A DNA stretch of 31,934 nucleotides from CAYYMH01 sp964472785 (GCA_964472785.1 CAYYMH010000047.1:1-31934), one strand, 5' to 3'; shown: positions 15,586 to 24,865, counted from the stretch's first letter. Numbers and translations are program-made. The notes: generated by a model not told the origin, from the letters alone.

Positions 15586-16026
15586 TTATATGACCTCCTT
15601 AATCCAGTCTAAAGGATTATTTACCTTTACAGAAACTTTATCTTCATGTTGGTGTATTTTTTTTAACAAAGAATCATCTGTGGTAAGAAAAATATCCGCT
15701 TTAGCGATTTCGTCGCTGGCGATATGCAATGCGTCAATATTTTTTATACCTAATTTTTGTATTTTCTTTACCCGTCTTAACATTTTTTCATTCATGCGAA
15801 TATATTCGCTGGCTTTTGAAATTATCAGTTGAACTTTCCTTTTTCTTTCCGAATCAGGTATTTTATTTATTTCATAAAAAATGCCATCACTGTTTAGCAA
15901 AATCCATTTTCCTTTTTCAATATATTTCATAATGGTCAAGATAGCTTCCGCTTCTAAATGAATTCTATCCTGTGTCTGATCGTCAAAAGGTCGATTTAAA
16001 CAACATACATCAAGGTATATTTTCAT
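15586..16026 (-). CDS. PIN-domain ribonuclease (VapC-like toxin)
   Basis: PIN proteins are metal-dependent RNases, often toxins of type II systems. The 146-residue protein has the N-terminal strand MKIYLDVCCLNRPFDD with D6, E52, D98 in NIDALHIASDE, and D111/D117 in ADIFLTTDD, matching the acidic active site. It overlaps no other gene and precedes the 72-residue partner by 1 nt. It lies among decayed transposons, consistent with an accessory island. Confidence 0.8.
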   Translation of the reverse strand: MKIYLDVCCLNRPFDDQTQDRIHLEAEAILTIMKYIEKGKWILLNSDGIFYEINKIPDSERKRKVQLIISKASEYIRMNEKMLRRVKKIQKLGIKNIDALHIASDEIAKADIFLTTDDSLLKKIHQHEDKVSVKVNNPLDWIKEVI

Positions 16027-16317
16027 TGAATAACTCTTTTTAAATTCAAAAACTTTTATAAATCATTAAACGATTTCAAATCCTTTTGGTTCTTCTCCCT
16101 TTCCACCTTCAATTACAATGGGAAATAAATTCATTTATCTTGCGTGACATTCACTGTATCAAAAGGTTAGTCCTTTATTCAAATTGAACACTTCAATCAC
16201 TTGATTAAAGCGCTGTTTTAAGTATTATACACAAATATAGTCAAATTATCAACAAAAAAAATTGAATCGATGTTATTGTAATTAATTTTTTATCTTTTTG
16301 TTTTTCTGTGAGAGTTT
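16027..16317. other. Gap between the PIN gene and the glycosyltransferase
   Basis: No gene, terminator or repeat was recognised in this AT-rich stretch. Confidence 0.4.
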
Positions 16318-17550
16318 TCATTCAAACGACCGAATTATCTTCACTAATTGATCTTCCAAAATCCGAAACGAAAAATATCGTTCACCCAACTCGAAATTTT
16401 TATCCACCATCTTTTTTAAACGAACCTTGTTGGTGAGAACATTACGAATATCTTCAATTATTTCTTTTGGAAATGTATCATCAACCTTGATAACATCAAA
16501 TCCCTTTGGTTCAATGTCGGAAATAAATACCGGGTAACGTCGCACAAAAATTGGCTTTTTGAAATAGATGCTTTCCAAAAAGGCGTTTCCGAATCCTTCG
16601 TAGCTACTGAGGTAGGTAATGAGATCAGCGGATTGGTACACATCAGATAGCGAAAATTCTTTTGAACTAATCAAATGATCGACAAATTTCAATTTCACAT
16701 TCAATGATTCCGCCAATTCCATAAGATGCTTAAAATACTCATCCCCTTCATCACCTGAAGCGTGGGAGATTATCAACGTCGGATTGCTCAAATTGAGCAG
16801 GGAAACAAGGACAATGGCGTGTCCGATTTTTTTTCGCGGAATGATTCGTGTGGGTTGCAGGATGAACGGATCGTCATCTTCCAATCCGACAATTTTTCGT
16901 AGCTGTTTTGATTTTACAGGATCAGCATTAGGATGTGTTGAAAAGTCACACACATTGGGAATTAAGGTACTGATTATTCCGGTTCGCCGTTTCAATTGCT
17001 GTTGAGCGATCTTATTGATGACCACGTGTTTGATTGAAGGCAGGTCAGGGGGAAATGATTGCTCAAGATATTCGCGACAAAGGTTTGTTTGAAAACGCTC
17101 CCGTTCCCAGTAAAAATCGTGGTGATGGGCGACAGTCGGTATGTTTGTCTCTGCAATAAATTCAGCCACAGCCAGCCCCAGCGGGATGTTCATCGGAATC
17201 GCTAACACATTTTCTGCGATGATTAAATCGATGTCAAATTTATTTTTAAAAGCATAGAGTTTCTCTTTTAATGCATCTTTCAAGTTGTGAATTTTTTCAG
17301 ATAACTTCTCATACTGGCATTTGTTGCTGAAAAGTGCCTTTTGTAGTTTCATAATTTTTGGATGAGCGAAGTGAGCTTTAGGAACTCGGTAGCTCTGGTG
17401 GGATTCTTGATTTAGCTCGCCGGCAAAGTAGCAGCAGCGAAACAAACATTTTTCCAAAACGGTTGCCCATTTCTCAATTTCCAGAGAGACTCCGTCAGTA
17501 CCAGCAATTCGTGTGGAGATAAAACCGATATTTTTGATATTTTTCTTCAC
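16318..17550 (-). CDS. Glycosyltransferase family 4 (GT-B fold)
   Basis: A 410-residue cytosolic enzyme that moves a sugar from a nucleotide donor to an unknown acceptor. The N-terminus FISTRIAGTDGVSLEIEKWA is the acceptor-side glycine loop, HHHDFYWERERF (142-153) a conserved mid-domain block, ILQPTRIIPRKKI (230-242) the start of the donor domain, and EGFGNAFLE (318-326) the E-x7-E motif that contacts the nucleotide sugar. There is no signal or membrane segment. It stands alone, so the pathway (glycolipid, polysaccharide or a glycerate-type compatible solute) is open. Confidence 0.85.
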   Translation of the reverse strand: MKKNIKNIGFISTRIAGTDGVSLEIEKWATVLEKCLFRCCYFAGELNQESHQSYRVPKAHFAHPKIMKLQKALFSNKCQYEKLSEKIHNLKDALKEKLYAFKNKFDIDLIIAENVLAIPMNIPLGLAVAEFIAETNIPTVAHHHDFYWERERFQTNLCREYLEQSFPPDLPSIKHVVINKIAQQQLKRRTGIISTLIPNVCDFSTHPNADPVKSKQLRKIVGLEDDDPFILQPTRIIPRKKIGHAIVLVSLLNLSNPTLIISHASGDEGDEYFKHLMELAESLNVKLKFVDHLISSKEFSLSDVYQSADLITYLSSYEGFGNAFLESIYFKKPIFVRRYPVFISDIEPKGFDVIKVDDTFPKEIIEDIRNVLTNKVRLKKMVDKNFELGERYFSFRILEDQLVKIIRSFE

Positions 17551-17774
17551 AATTGATTCAAAGTCCGTATTTAATATTTTTTAAAAAAAATTTACTTGCT
17601 GAAAAAATGGATCGTTTAAATAAAATCAAAAATTGGCAAATATGCAATAAAAAGATTGAAAAAATCAATCAATTTTTAGTTGAAGAAATGTGATAAGTAG
17701 AAAATATTTATAAGCCACTTTTTTCCATAATGTTGAATTTTCTTGCAATTTATTTTTCAATTGTTTATTTTAAG

Positions 17775-17911
17775 GTAACTATTCAGCGCATTTTTTTTGC
17801 CACAAAGACGCCAGGACTCAAAGTTACACAAAGAAATACATCTCTAAAAATATTCTAACAGTCTTCTCTTCTTTTCTTTGTGTCTTCGAGACGTCGTGGC
17901 TGAACAGTAAC
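17775..17911. repeat. MITE-like dispersed element, copy B (best preserved)
   Basis: The ends GTAACTATTCAG (17775-17786) and CTGAACAGTAAC (17900-17911) are terminal inverted repeats matching at 10 of 12. Inside, GCCACAAAGACGCCAGG pairs imperfectly with the complement of CTTTGTGTCTTCGAGACG plus GTGGC. No open frame is present. The flanking 17551-17774 stretch shows no gene. Confidence 0.65.
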
Positions 17912-18007
17912 TTTTTAAGTAATGTTCGATTTTAGGATGTAGAATTGAACAGATATAAGTGCTAATTCCTTTTGTCATTGTTATCCAAAAAATAAGGAGA
18001 TCGAATT

Positions 18008-18163
18008 ATGGGACAAGTAAGTATAGCTTTAGTTTTTTTATTCTATTTTGTAGTTGCGGTATTTTTTATTTTCATGACTTATCGTTTTGTGGCTGCTATG
18101 GAGAAGATGTCAAAGGCAATAGAGAAAATCGCAGAGAAATTTGAAAATCAAAACAAAGCATAA
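18008..18163 (+). CDS. Small single-pass membrane protein
   Basis: A 51-residue protein: one hydrophobic segment (VSIALVFLFYFVVAVFFIFM, residues 4-23) then a charged amphipathic helix (MEKMSKAIEKIAEKFENQNK). AAGGAGA lies 8 nt before the ATG. The hydrophobic-then-amphipathic pattern and the ribosome binding site support it over a longer overlapping frame at 17959-18144. It precedes a zinc-ribbon frame and a K+ channel gene on the same strand. No family is recognised. Confidence 0.6.
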   Translation: MGQVSIALVFLFYFVVAVFFIFMTYRFVAAMEKMSKAIEKIAEKFENQNKA

Positions 18164-18171
18164 GGTATTAG

Positions 18172-18354
18172 CAAATTATAAATGCCGAAGAACGTAATGA
18201 TATAACACTGATTTGTCCTTTTTGCGAAGAAGCGATAAAGAAGGTTTATTGTCAAAAAACGGAAAGCACGTTTGGAAAGCGATATCTATATTTTTGTCCA
18301 AACTGCAAGTCCGCGCTGGGAGTAACTCACCGCAAAGATTTTTGGATGGGTTAA
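18172..18354 (+). pseudogene. Small zinc-ribbon frame without a normal start codon
   Basis: The frame reads NAEERNDITLICPFCEEAIK, later YLYFCPNCKSALGVTHRKD and FWMG before TAA. CPFC and CPNC form a plausible zinc ribbon. No ATG, GTG or TTG lies upstream of the first cysteine pair; ATT at 18175 is the nearest candidate, and an ATG in the next frame (18182) stops after seven codons, so one lost or gained base may have broken it. It follows the small membrane gene by 8 bp. Confidence 0.45.
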
Positions 18355-18487
18355 GCTTGGAATGACATCAGGATTGTGATGCTGTTTATTAGATGACAAG
18401 TCTTAGTATTATACTTTCATCTGTTTTATTTAGTGATAGTTTCATTGGTTTGGGCGAATCGAAACGTTTAACAAAGAATCTATTCAG

Positions 18488-18493
18488 TATAAT
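18488..18493 (+). promoter_or_regulatory. Candidate -10 box of the K+ channel gene
   Basis: A perfect TATAAT lies 15 bp before the ATG at 18509. The -35 region is weak (TTTAAC at 18467-18472, 15-bp spacing). Confidence 0.35.
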
Positions 18494-18508
18494 TAGTAAA
18501 GAGTCAGA

Positions 18509-19498
18509 ATGAGGGAGATTATCTTTGCGATCAGTCTTTTGCTTATTGTCATAATCGTTGGAACGTTGGGCTATATGCTCATTCAGAATTGGAGTCTTTT
18601 CGACTCATTTTACATGACGATCATTACAATTGGGACAGTCGGGTTTCGCGAAGTCAATAATCTGAATATGGCGGGCCGCTTGTTCACCATTATTATTATT
18701 GTCGTTGGCATTGGTATCGGCGGATACGCTATTGCAAATGTTTCTGCGTTTATTATCGAAGGGCATATTCAGTATGTGTTGAGAGGGAGAAGGATGGAAA
18801 AGCAAATCGAAAAATTGAAAAATCACATCATCGTGTGCGGGTATGGTAAAACGGGCATCGAAATTCTCGATGAATTGAAGAATTATCAAAAACAATTTGT
18901 GATCATCGAAAATGACGAATAAAAGGCGAAAGAATTAATAGATCATGGTAATTTGGTTTTAATCGGAGACGCCACGGATGAGGAGACGTTAGAAAAAGCT
19001 GGAGTAAACCAGGCGGACGGATTAATTTCGTCTCTTGGCAATGATGCGGATAATGTCTATATAGTTCTGACGTCCCGGGGATTGAATCCGAAGCTCCGTA
19101 TTATCGCCCGTGCGATTGATGAGAAAAGCTCCCAAAAACTGCTTCGTGCCGGTGCAAACAAGGTTGTTTCGCCCTATTCCATCGCTGGCAGGAGAATGGC
19201 ACGGCTGCTGCTCACGCCGGGGATTGTGGACTTTTTAGATATTGTGACTCAGAGCAGTGAACTGGAATTAAAGATCGAAGCGGTTGAGCTGCACAAAGCC
19301 AGCCCACTCGTCAACAAACAACTGAAGGAATCGAACATCAAGTCGGATACTGACGGCGCCATGATCATCGGCATTAAAGAGGGTGATAACGAAATCAAGG
19401 TCAATCCGCCAGGGGAACTCATATTAAAAGACGGGCACATTTTATATGCGCTCGGTAATAGTGCCCAAATAGAAAAACTTCAGCGGTTAGCAAGCTAA
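18509..19498 (+). pseudogene. K+ channel with RCK (TrkA-N/TrkA-C) domains, interrupted by one in-frame TAA
   Basis: The frame codes for a two-helix K+ channel with cytosolic regulatory domains. Residues 1-80 have two membrane helices around the filter TIGTVGF (40-46); the RCK Rossmann loop is GYGKTG (111-116); TrkA-N continues with VLIGDATDEETLEKAG and a TrkA-C domain ends it (VNPPGELILKDGHILYALG). Codon 138 is TAA (18920-18922) between NDE and KAKELIDHGN, with no frame change. An intact gene would be 329 residues. It is a recent nonsense mutation, a sequencing error, or two proteins; a TTG at 18953 could restart the RCK part. The stop is TAA, so selenocysteine is excluded. Confidence 0.8.
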
Positions 19499-19519
19499 CG
19501 GTAATTTTAGAATTCTACT

Positions 19520-20482
19520 TTAAGGAACCCATGACGGGAATTCGTTCGTATGTTTACCCGACGTGACCTGATTCATATCGCTGCCATCCTCATTCATCAC
19601 GTAAAGATGTTTTCCCCGCGAGAACAAGATTTGATTTCCGTCCGGCGACCAGGCCGGGTGCCAGTCCGCGTGACCAGTTGTCAGATTTGTAGTTTGCAGA
19701 TCACTCAAATTTAATATCCAGATTTCATCAATGTTATTGGCATGAGCCTTTACAAAGGCGGCTTTGGATCCATCAGGTGAGATGTCCATGTGTTTGAATA
19801 GCACGTCACTGTATTGGTCTTCTGATGTCAATAAAATTTCACTGTCTTTTGTGGAAATCTCAAACTTAAAAAGGATTGATTTGGCATTGGAATCGGTGCT
19901 TGAAATGAGTAAATGTTCTCCGTCCGGATACCAGGCAGGTCGTGTTCGCGACGCTTCTGAAACATCAACTAAATGATATATTGAATCCAGCCTGCTATCT
20001 GCGATCCAAATTGAGGATTGCGTATCACGATTCGACCAGAAAGCAATTTTTGATCCATCGGGTGACCAGGTACCATAGCTGTCATCTGAGTTCGATTGCG
20101 ATATATTAATGATTCCCAGATTATCAATATTCATGATATAAAGCTGCCAGTGAAAATAGCCTCCCGGTCCCAGAAAAGAAAAAAATGAGTAGAGAATATT
20201 CAGTCCATCGGGCGAAAGGTCCAAATTTGTTGGCACTTTCCCGTCCAGGACGGCAATTCCTTCCAAATTTTCCTGATTTCCATCCAATAACATGAAATAA
20301 TAAAAATCAGGCTGCTTGTCCAATATTCTCCTGAACGCAATTTTGCCGGATAATCGATCAAAAGGGATGTTTTGTTTTTCATTGTCAGTGATTAATTCCG
20401 GTTCTGTCGGATTTTCATCGCACGAAATCACGACGAGCAGAAAAATAAGGATTAAACTGTTGATTGCAATGTGTAGTTTCAT
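19520..20482 (-). CDS. TolB-like beta-propeller lipoprotein
   Basis: A 320-residue lipoprotein: signal peptide ending in the lipobox LVVISC (lipidated C21), a short linker, then PD40/WD40-like blades. The blade motif recurs as TNLDLSPDGLNILY, GTWSPDGSKIAFWS, PAWYPDGEHLLISS, MDISPDGSKAAFV and PAWSPDGNQILFS. Such propellers usually bind peptides or proteins at the cell envelope; no enzyme is claimed. The ATG at 20482 is chosen since the lipobox then falls at residue 21; an in-frame TTG at 20509 would add nine residues. It ends tail to tail with the K+ channel gene, 21 bp apart, with no clear terminator between. Confidence 0.8.
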   Translation of the reverse strand: MKLHIAINSLILIFLLVVISCDENPTEPELITDNEKQNIPFDRLSGKIAFRRILDKQPDFYYFMLLDGNQENLEGIAVLDGKVPTNLDLSPDGLNILYSFFSFLGPGGYFHWQLYIMNIDNLGIINISQSNSDDSYGTWSPDGSKIAFWSNRDTQSSIWIADSRLDSIYHLVDVSEASRTRPAWYPDGEHLLISSTDSNAKSILFKFEISTKDSEILLTSEDQYSDVLFKHMDISPDGSKAAFVKAHANNIDEIWILNLSDLQTTNLTTGHADWHPAWSPDGNQILFSRGKHLYVMNEDGSDMNQVTSGKHTNEFPSWVP

Positions 20483-20535
20483 TGTTTTGTTTGAACTCAG
20501 TTTGTTCAATTTTTTTGTGAGTTAAAAAAACAACA

Positions 20536-21846
20536 TCAATTGAAACGTTGTTTGTGTTTCTGTCGGTGACTAAAATAGAAATAAATCGGTAACCCGCTGC
20601 CAATAATGACTGCCGCCGACAATACCCCACCGACCGGATATGCGATAAACGTGCCATAAGCCAGATATAACTGGATTCCAATCGCCAGGACAGTCATCAG
20701 CCACCATGCTGGCGCCCGATACGAAGGATGATAGTCTTCATTTTTGCGTAGTTTAAAAAGCGCTGCATAAACAAGAGCGTTCTGCAACAGATATGAAAGC
20801 GTAAAATATCCCAGCAAAGCTTCGATGTTGCCGATGAAAATGAGGAGAATAGCCAGTCCTGATTGCAACAGGATGGAATAATCTGGTGTTTCATATTTGG
20901 GATGCACGTGAGCGAAAATTGGGAAAAAGAGACCATCTTTGGCAATCGCATATTCGATTCTGGGTTGCACCATAATGCAGGCATTTGCGGCTCCGACCAT
21001 CGAAATAAATGCAGCAATTGCTAAAAATGAAGCGGCTATTTTGGCGAATGCGGGCAGGTATTTGAACGGATTTGCAAATGACCCGACATATCCGAGAAGT
21101 TCCTCGTGAGGCACGATGGCGCTGGTTGCCAATGCTATTAACGTATAAGCGAGCGTGATACCCAACGCTGAACCAATCAGCGCACGAGGGAGATTGCGTT
21201 TGGGGTTTTGAATTTCTCCGGCCATGTACAACACATTGGGAAATCCGGCATAGGACCAAGTGGTTGCTGCAACACCTGCGACCAGCAAGGTTAAAATACC
21301 AGCATTCGGATTAACATTCACTGGCGCTGAAAATATATTTCCTGAATCTAAATAGAACAACCCAATCACGGCAAGCAGAATCAAAGGAGAAATTTTCGCC
21401 ACAGTCAAGATGATTTGCAGATTACCACCCTGTCTTACGTCACGGTAATGAACATAGGTCAGCGACAAGATGAGAAAGGCAGCGAAGAATTTGCCGATAA
21501 CAGTGTTGTCCAGAGCCGGATAAAAAACGGATAATGCCGAACTGGCGCTCAGGGCGATGATCGTAATAGACGGGGTATCGCTTGTCCAAAAAACAGTCCA
21601 AACGTAAAGAAATGCCAGTGGCTTGCTTCCGGCTTTTTTTAAGTAAAGATAACCGAATCCTTCTTCGGGATAGGCCGTTCCCATTTCGGCGAGAATCAGT
21701 ATCTGCGGGATCCAAATGATTCCGCCAATTAACCACGCCAAAACAGCGAGCATCGGACTTCCGGTTTCCCGGGCAACGATTGGCAGATTAATAAAAACTC
21801 CCGATCCAATAACAGTCCCGACAATGATCGCAAGGATGTGTCCCAA
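20536..21846 (-). CDS. Amino-acid/polyamine permease (APC superfamily)
   Basis: A 436-residue inner-membrane transporter with about 12 hydrophobic helices. The first contains GTVIGSGVF, the unwound substrate-binding helix of the APC family; WLIGGIIWIPQILILAEMG and YPEEGFGYLYLKKAGSKP follow as in LAT-like members. The substrate is unknown. The start is uncertain: TTG at 21846 is the only standard codon after the pncC stop, but the frame is open upstream (ELKRKLNLGH, the usual pre-helix segment), and GGGGAGG at 21882-21888 sits 5-8 nt before in-frame GTC and ATC codons. It follows pncC and may be co-transcribed. Confidence 0.85.
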   Translation of the reverse strand: MGHILAIIVGTVIGSGVFINLPIVARETGSPMLAVLAWLIGGIIWIPQILILAEMGTAYPEEGFGYLYLKKAGSKPLAFLYVWTVFWTSDTPSITIIALSASSALSVFYPALDNTVIGKFFAAFLILSLTYVHYRDVRQGGNLQIILTVAKISPLILLAVIGLFYLDSGNIFSAPVNVNPNAGILTLLVAGVAATTWSYAGFPNVLYMAGEIQNPKRNLPRALIGSALGITLAYTLIALATSAIVPHEELLGYVGSFANPFKYLPAFAKIAASFLAIAAFISMVGAANACIMVQPRIEYAIAKDGLFFPIFAHVHPKYETPDYSILLQSGLAILLIFIGNIEALLGYFTLSYLLQNALVYAALFKLRKNEDYHPSYRAPAWWLMTVLAIGIQLYLAYGTFIAYPVGGVLSAAVIIGSGLPIYFYFSHRQKHKQRFN

Positions 21847-21915
21847 ATTTAATTTTCGTTTTAATTCAGCGATGACGGAATCCTCCCCAGTTCTGTAAAT
21901 TTTGCACCAATTTGA

Positions 21916-22401
21916 TCACGTTCTCTCGAGTGACAGTTCACAAATCAACTGTAAAATACTTGCAACGCTTCTTTGTCGTACCCGATCTCTGCTTCCCTGA
22001 AACAGAAATTTTTTAATCACCCGTTTATCTCTAAAACCAATTCCGATAAAGACAGTTCCGACAGGCTTTTCTTCCGTGCCTCCTCCGGGTCCAGCGATTC
22101 CGCTCACAGCAATCCCAATATCAGCGCCGGTCTGCTTGAGGACGCCGCTGATCATTTCGTCCACAGTTTCTCTGCTAACTGCACCGAATTTGTCCAGCGT
22201 AGTTTGCTTGACTTTCAGCCATTTGATTTTCATTTCATTGTTGTAAGCTACGAATCCGCCGAGAAAGATTTGAGAAGCTCCGGGAATGTCAGTAATTTTT
22301 TTTGCTACCCACCCGCCAGTACAGGATTCAGCAGTGGCAATTTTTAACTTTTTCGTTTTTAGTAAATCAACCAATTGCTGGTAATGAGTTAAAGAAATCA
22401 T
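21916..22401 (-). CDS. pncC: Nicotinamide-nucleotide amidase (CinA C-terminal family)
   Basis: It deamidates nicotinamide mononucleotide to nicotinate mononucleotide, recycling NAD. The 161-residue protein is the CinA C-terminal domain alone: AESCTGGWVA (24-33), GGFVAYNNEMK, GAVSRETVDEM and SGIAGPGGGTEEKPVGTVFI are all family blocks. The ATG at 22401 is chosen because upstream codons (from 22458) run through a terminator hairpin. It lies just after that terminator and before the permease, in the same frame as the permease but separated by its TGA. Confidence 0.9.
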   Translation of the reverse strand: MISLTHYQQLVDLLKTKKLKIATAESCTGGWVAKKITDIPGASQIFLGGFVAYNNEMKIKWLKVKQTTLDKFGAVSRETVDEMISGVLKQTGADIGIAVSGIAGPGGGTEEKPVGTVFIGIGFRDKRVIKKFLFQGSRDRVRQRSVASILQLICELSLERT

Positions 22402-22418
22402 TTCACTGTTCTTTTGAT

Positions 22419-22458
22419 AAAAAGAATGCAACCCCGACTGATGAGCTCGGGGTTGCAT
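22419..22458 (-). terminator. Rho-independent terminator of the T9SS-sorted protein gene
   Basis: ATGCAACCCCGA (22426-22437) and TCGGGGTTGCAT (22447-22458) form a perfect 12-bp stem with a 9-nt loop, followed on the minus strand by TCTTTTTATC. It lies 25 bp after the stop at 22484. Confidence 0.85.
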
Positions 22459-22483
22459 GTTTTGCCAATTTTTGATGAATTCG

Positions 22484-24865
22484 TTATTTCATTAATATTA
22501 ATTTTTTCACGGAACTAAATTTCCGGGCAGACATCTTCACAATGTAAACCCCTGATGAAACAAGCTGTCCGTTATTATTTTTACCATCCCACCGGATAAC
22601 GTGATTTCCGAACGGCTGAACCCGATCTACCAGAGTTTTCACTTCCTGTCCCATGATATTATACACTTTAAGGCTGACTTTGCCTGTCATGGCTGTGGAA
22701 TAATGAATTTGAGTGACCGCATTGAACGGATTGGGAAAATTCTGGGAAAGCTTGTAGGTATATGGTGCATTCAAACCCGGACGCGTGAGCACCACAGCAG
22801 TTGTGTCTCCCGGTTCTGATAGTTTAACCGCATCCGCCCGAATCACGATTGAGTCTTCAGATGCAGTTTTCATGGAATCGACATCAAAGTTAGACAACGA
22901 AGTGTCATTTACAACCTGTATCCAGTTTGTGTTACCGGCTGCAAAAAGATAACGCCCTGCGTATCGCCAGATGTTACTTTGAGACAATCCGTTTTGATTA
23001 ATAAATACAGTGTCTGGCAGGGAACCAAATGGTTGAATGATATAGGGCGCCCGAGAGGTGCTGTTGCTGCTCAAAGGTGGCGATGAAACATATACATCAT
23101 ATTCTTTGGTTTCCGGCACTTCGGGATAATAGGTAATATACGCCCCATGATTGTAAAGCAGGTAGCAGTACAAACTTGTCCCATTTACACTCGATGAGGA
23201 GATAGAGTAGCTCCAATTCCCCTCGCTAATGTCAACATTTGCGCTGTCACTGTCGTCCGTAATGACCTGCAACCCGATACCGTTTCCGACAAGAATGACA
23301 TATTGCTCCGGCTCGTCAATGTCATCAGAAAGGATTGTTACGGTGTCCCGATAACTGGTTATCGCCATCGGACTGAACGTTGTTGTAACAATTAAACTGT
23401 CGAGACCGGGAATATTCACCGGAAATTCAGTTGGCGATGAAATAGAAAAATAGTCAGAGCGGGTGCTGATTTCGTTGATAATCAGAGGTACTTTGCCGAG
23501 ATTGTAAATTTTGAAGTTCCAGTTTTCAGACGTTTCTTTCTGAACATCCTGGAAATAATGATAATCATCAGACAGCTCAATATCAGCCACTGAAGATACC
23601 GTGCTAAACCGCATCAGATCGGTTCTCATATACCCACTGCCGGTTCCGTCGTTTACTACAAAAACAGAATTAAGTGTTCCTTGAAATAAATAATATGACC
23701 CAATGTAGCGCCAGATTGCCTGAGTGTATCCAGAATTGTTCTGATTTAGCCAGACCGAATCTGTCAAACTACCAAAAGGATGAACTTCGTAAAGTGCATG
23801 ATCATTCGCGTTCGCAGTGCCGGGTAGCGCCATATAAATATTGTATTCGGCCGGTTCTGGAATGTCGGGTAGAAATTCTGCTCTGGCGCCTAAATCGGTA
23901 GAATACCTGCTAGACGTGTTTGGAATACCCGAAAAAATCGCTTTACTGTCACTCGTATTCCAGGTGCCAATGTGCTCCATGTAGCCGGGAGGTCCGTCGT
24001 CGTTGTTGACAATCACAGTCGTTGTCGTCCCAAGACCGGTAACAGGTATTTTGATTTCCGGTTCAATTGGATCATTACTTGAGACGATAAGCGTATCATT
24101 AAATGTTTTTTCAAAATTAGGAATGAAATCCACTGTCACCTCAACAAAATCTCGCGCCGGAACCGTTACCGGTAATGAAGGAGCAGAAATGACATAGATG
24201 CCGGTCATGGATAAAATACTATTAATCGTCAGTTCCTGTTCACCAATGTTGTAAATTTTGGTCACCCATTGTTTGGCTTCTCCCATATTCGTAGGCCCGA
24301 AGTCGTAAAGCCGTCTCCACGCCGGATCGATTTTTTGCTGGGGCGGGCATTTAATCAGTCGGATCGCATCAGCATAAAAAGCATAACCGACCATGCTGGT
24401 GGAGTCATTTTCCACTTTTACATAGCTTTCACTGCCAGGTACAAAATAGTGGATACCCAGCGTGTTCCAGGAATATTGATAATATGCCGGATCTGCCGCA
24501 CACTGATAATAATTTTGATCTAAGTAAGCGGAAATTGGCTCTGACACCGTTGAAGAAACCGTGTATTTAGCCCGGTCACGTCCGCTGCCAATTCGGGGGA
24601 GGTAGAAATAGACAGCATAATATCCCCCTTCTTCAATAACAGGGTTCCATTGTGCCCATTGACCCCAGGTTCCCAGTCCCGGTATTCCGGTTATTACACG
24701 GCAATCCCCGTTAAATGCGCCTGCTGAAGCGGACGTCGCCCACGGATCTGCTGACTCGGAGTAATTATCGTCAGAATTATCTACATACAATGTGTCAGCA
24801 GCTATCAGGGCGGTCGCGAAAACAGTCATCCAAATAACCATAGAAAAGAGTAGCAATTTGTTCAT
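22484..24865 (-). CDS. Large secreted protein with golvesin-like and choice-of-anchor domains and T9SS sorting tail
   Basis: A 793-residue cell-surface or released protein. It has a signal peptide (1-22), then three golvesin/xanthan-lyase-like beta domains (about 24-175, 285-430, 535-680), each with a VDNSDDNYS or VNNDDGPPGY type opening and an IWRYIGSY or IWRYAGRY block. Between them are two ASH/choice-of-anchor D domains (about 190-280 and 435-530, FGPTNMGEAKQWVTKIYNIG). The last ~85 residues are a type A sorting domain: NFPNPFNAVTQIHYS, LKVYNIMGQEVKTLV, GVYIVKM. The domains suggest binding to polysaccharide or surface; no catalytic site is seen. AGGAGG lies 6 nt before the ATG, and TATAAT at 24903-24908 is a possible -10. 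Confidence 0.85.
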   Translation of the reverse strand: MNKLLLFSMVIWMTVFATALIAADTLYVDNSDDNYSESADPWATSASAGAFNGDCRVITGIPGLGTWGQWAQWNPVIEEGGYYAVYFYLPRIGSGRDRAKYTVSSTVSEPISAYLDQNYYQCAADPAYYQYSWNTLGIHYFVPGSESYVKVENDSTSMVGYAFYADAIRLIKCPPQQKIDPAWRRLYDFGPTNMGEAKQWVTKIYNIGEQELTINSILSMTGIYVISAPSLPVTVPARDFVEVTVDFIPNFEKTFNDTLIVSSNDPIEPEIKIPVTGLGTTTTVIVNNDDGPPGYMEHIGTWNTSDSKAIFSGIPNTSSRYSTDLGARAEFLPDIPEPAEYNIYMALPGTANANDHALYEVHPFGSLTDSVWLNQNNSGYTQAIWRYIGSYYLFQGTLNSVFVVNDGTGSGYMRTDLMRFSTVSSVADIELSDDYHYFQDVQKETSENWNFKIYNLGKVPLIINEISTRSDYFSISSPTEFPVNIPGLDSLIVTTTFSPMAITSYRDTVTILSDDIDEPEQYVILVGNGIGLQVITDDSDSANVDISEGNWSYSISSSSVNGTSLYCYLLYNHGAYITYYPEVPETKEYDVYVSSPPLSSNSTSRAPYIIQPFGSLPDTVFINQNGLSQSNIWRYAGRYLFAAGNTNWIQVVNDTSLSNFDVDSMKTASEDSIVIRADAVKLSEPGDTTAVVLTRPGLNAPYTYKLSQNFPNPFNAVTQIHYSTAMTGKVSLKVYNIMGQEVKTLVDRVQPFGNHVIRWDGKNNNGQLVSSGVYIVKMSARKFSSVKKLILMK

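Noticed and set aside
17959..18144. A 61-codon plus-strand frame
   Set aside because: It has no Shine-Dalgarno and overlaps the better supported 51-residue membrane protein in another frame.
18920..18922. Selenocysteine or programmed recoding in the K+ channel
   Set aside because: The codon is TAA, not TGA, and no slippery site or stem loop follows it closely.
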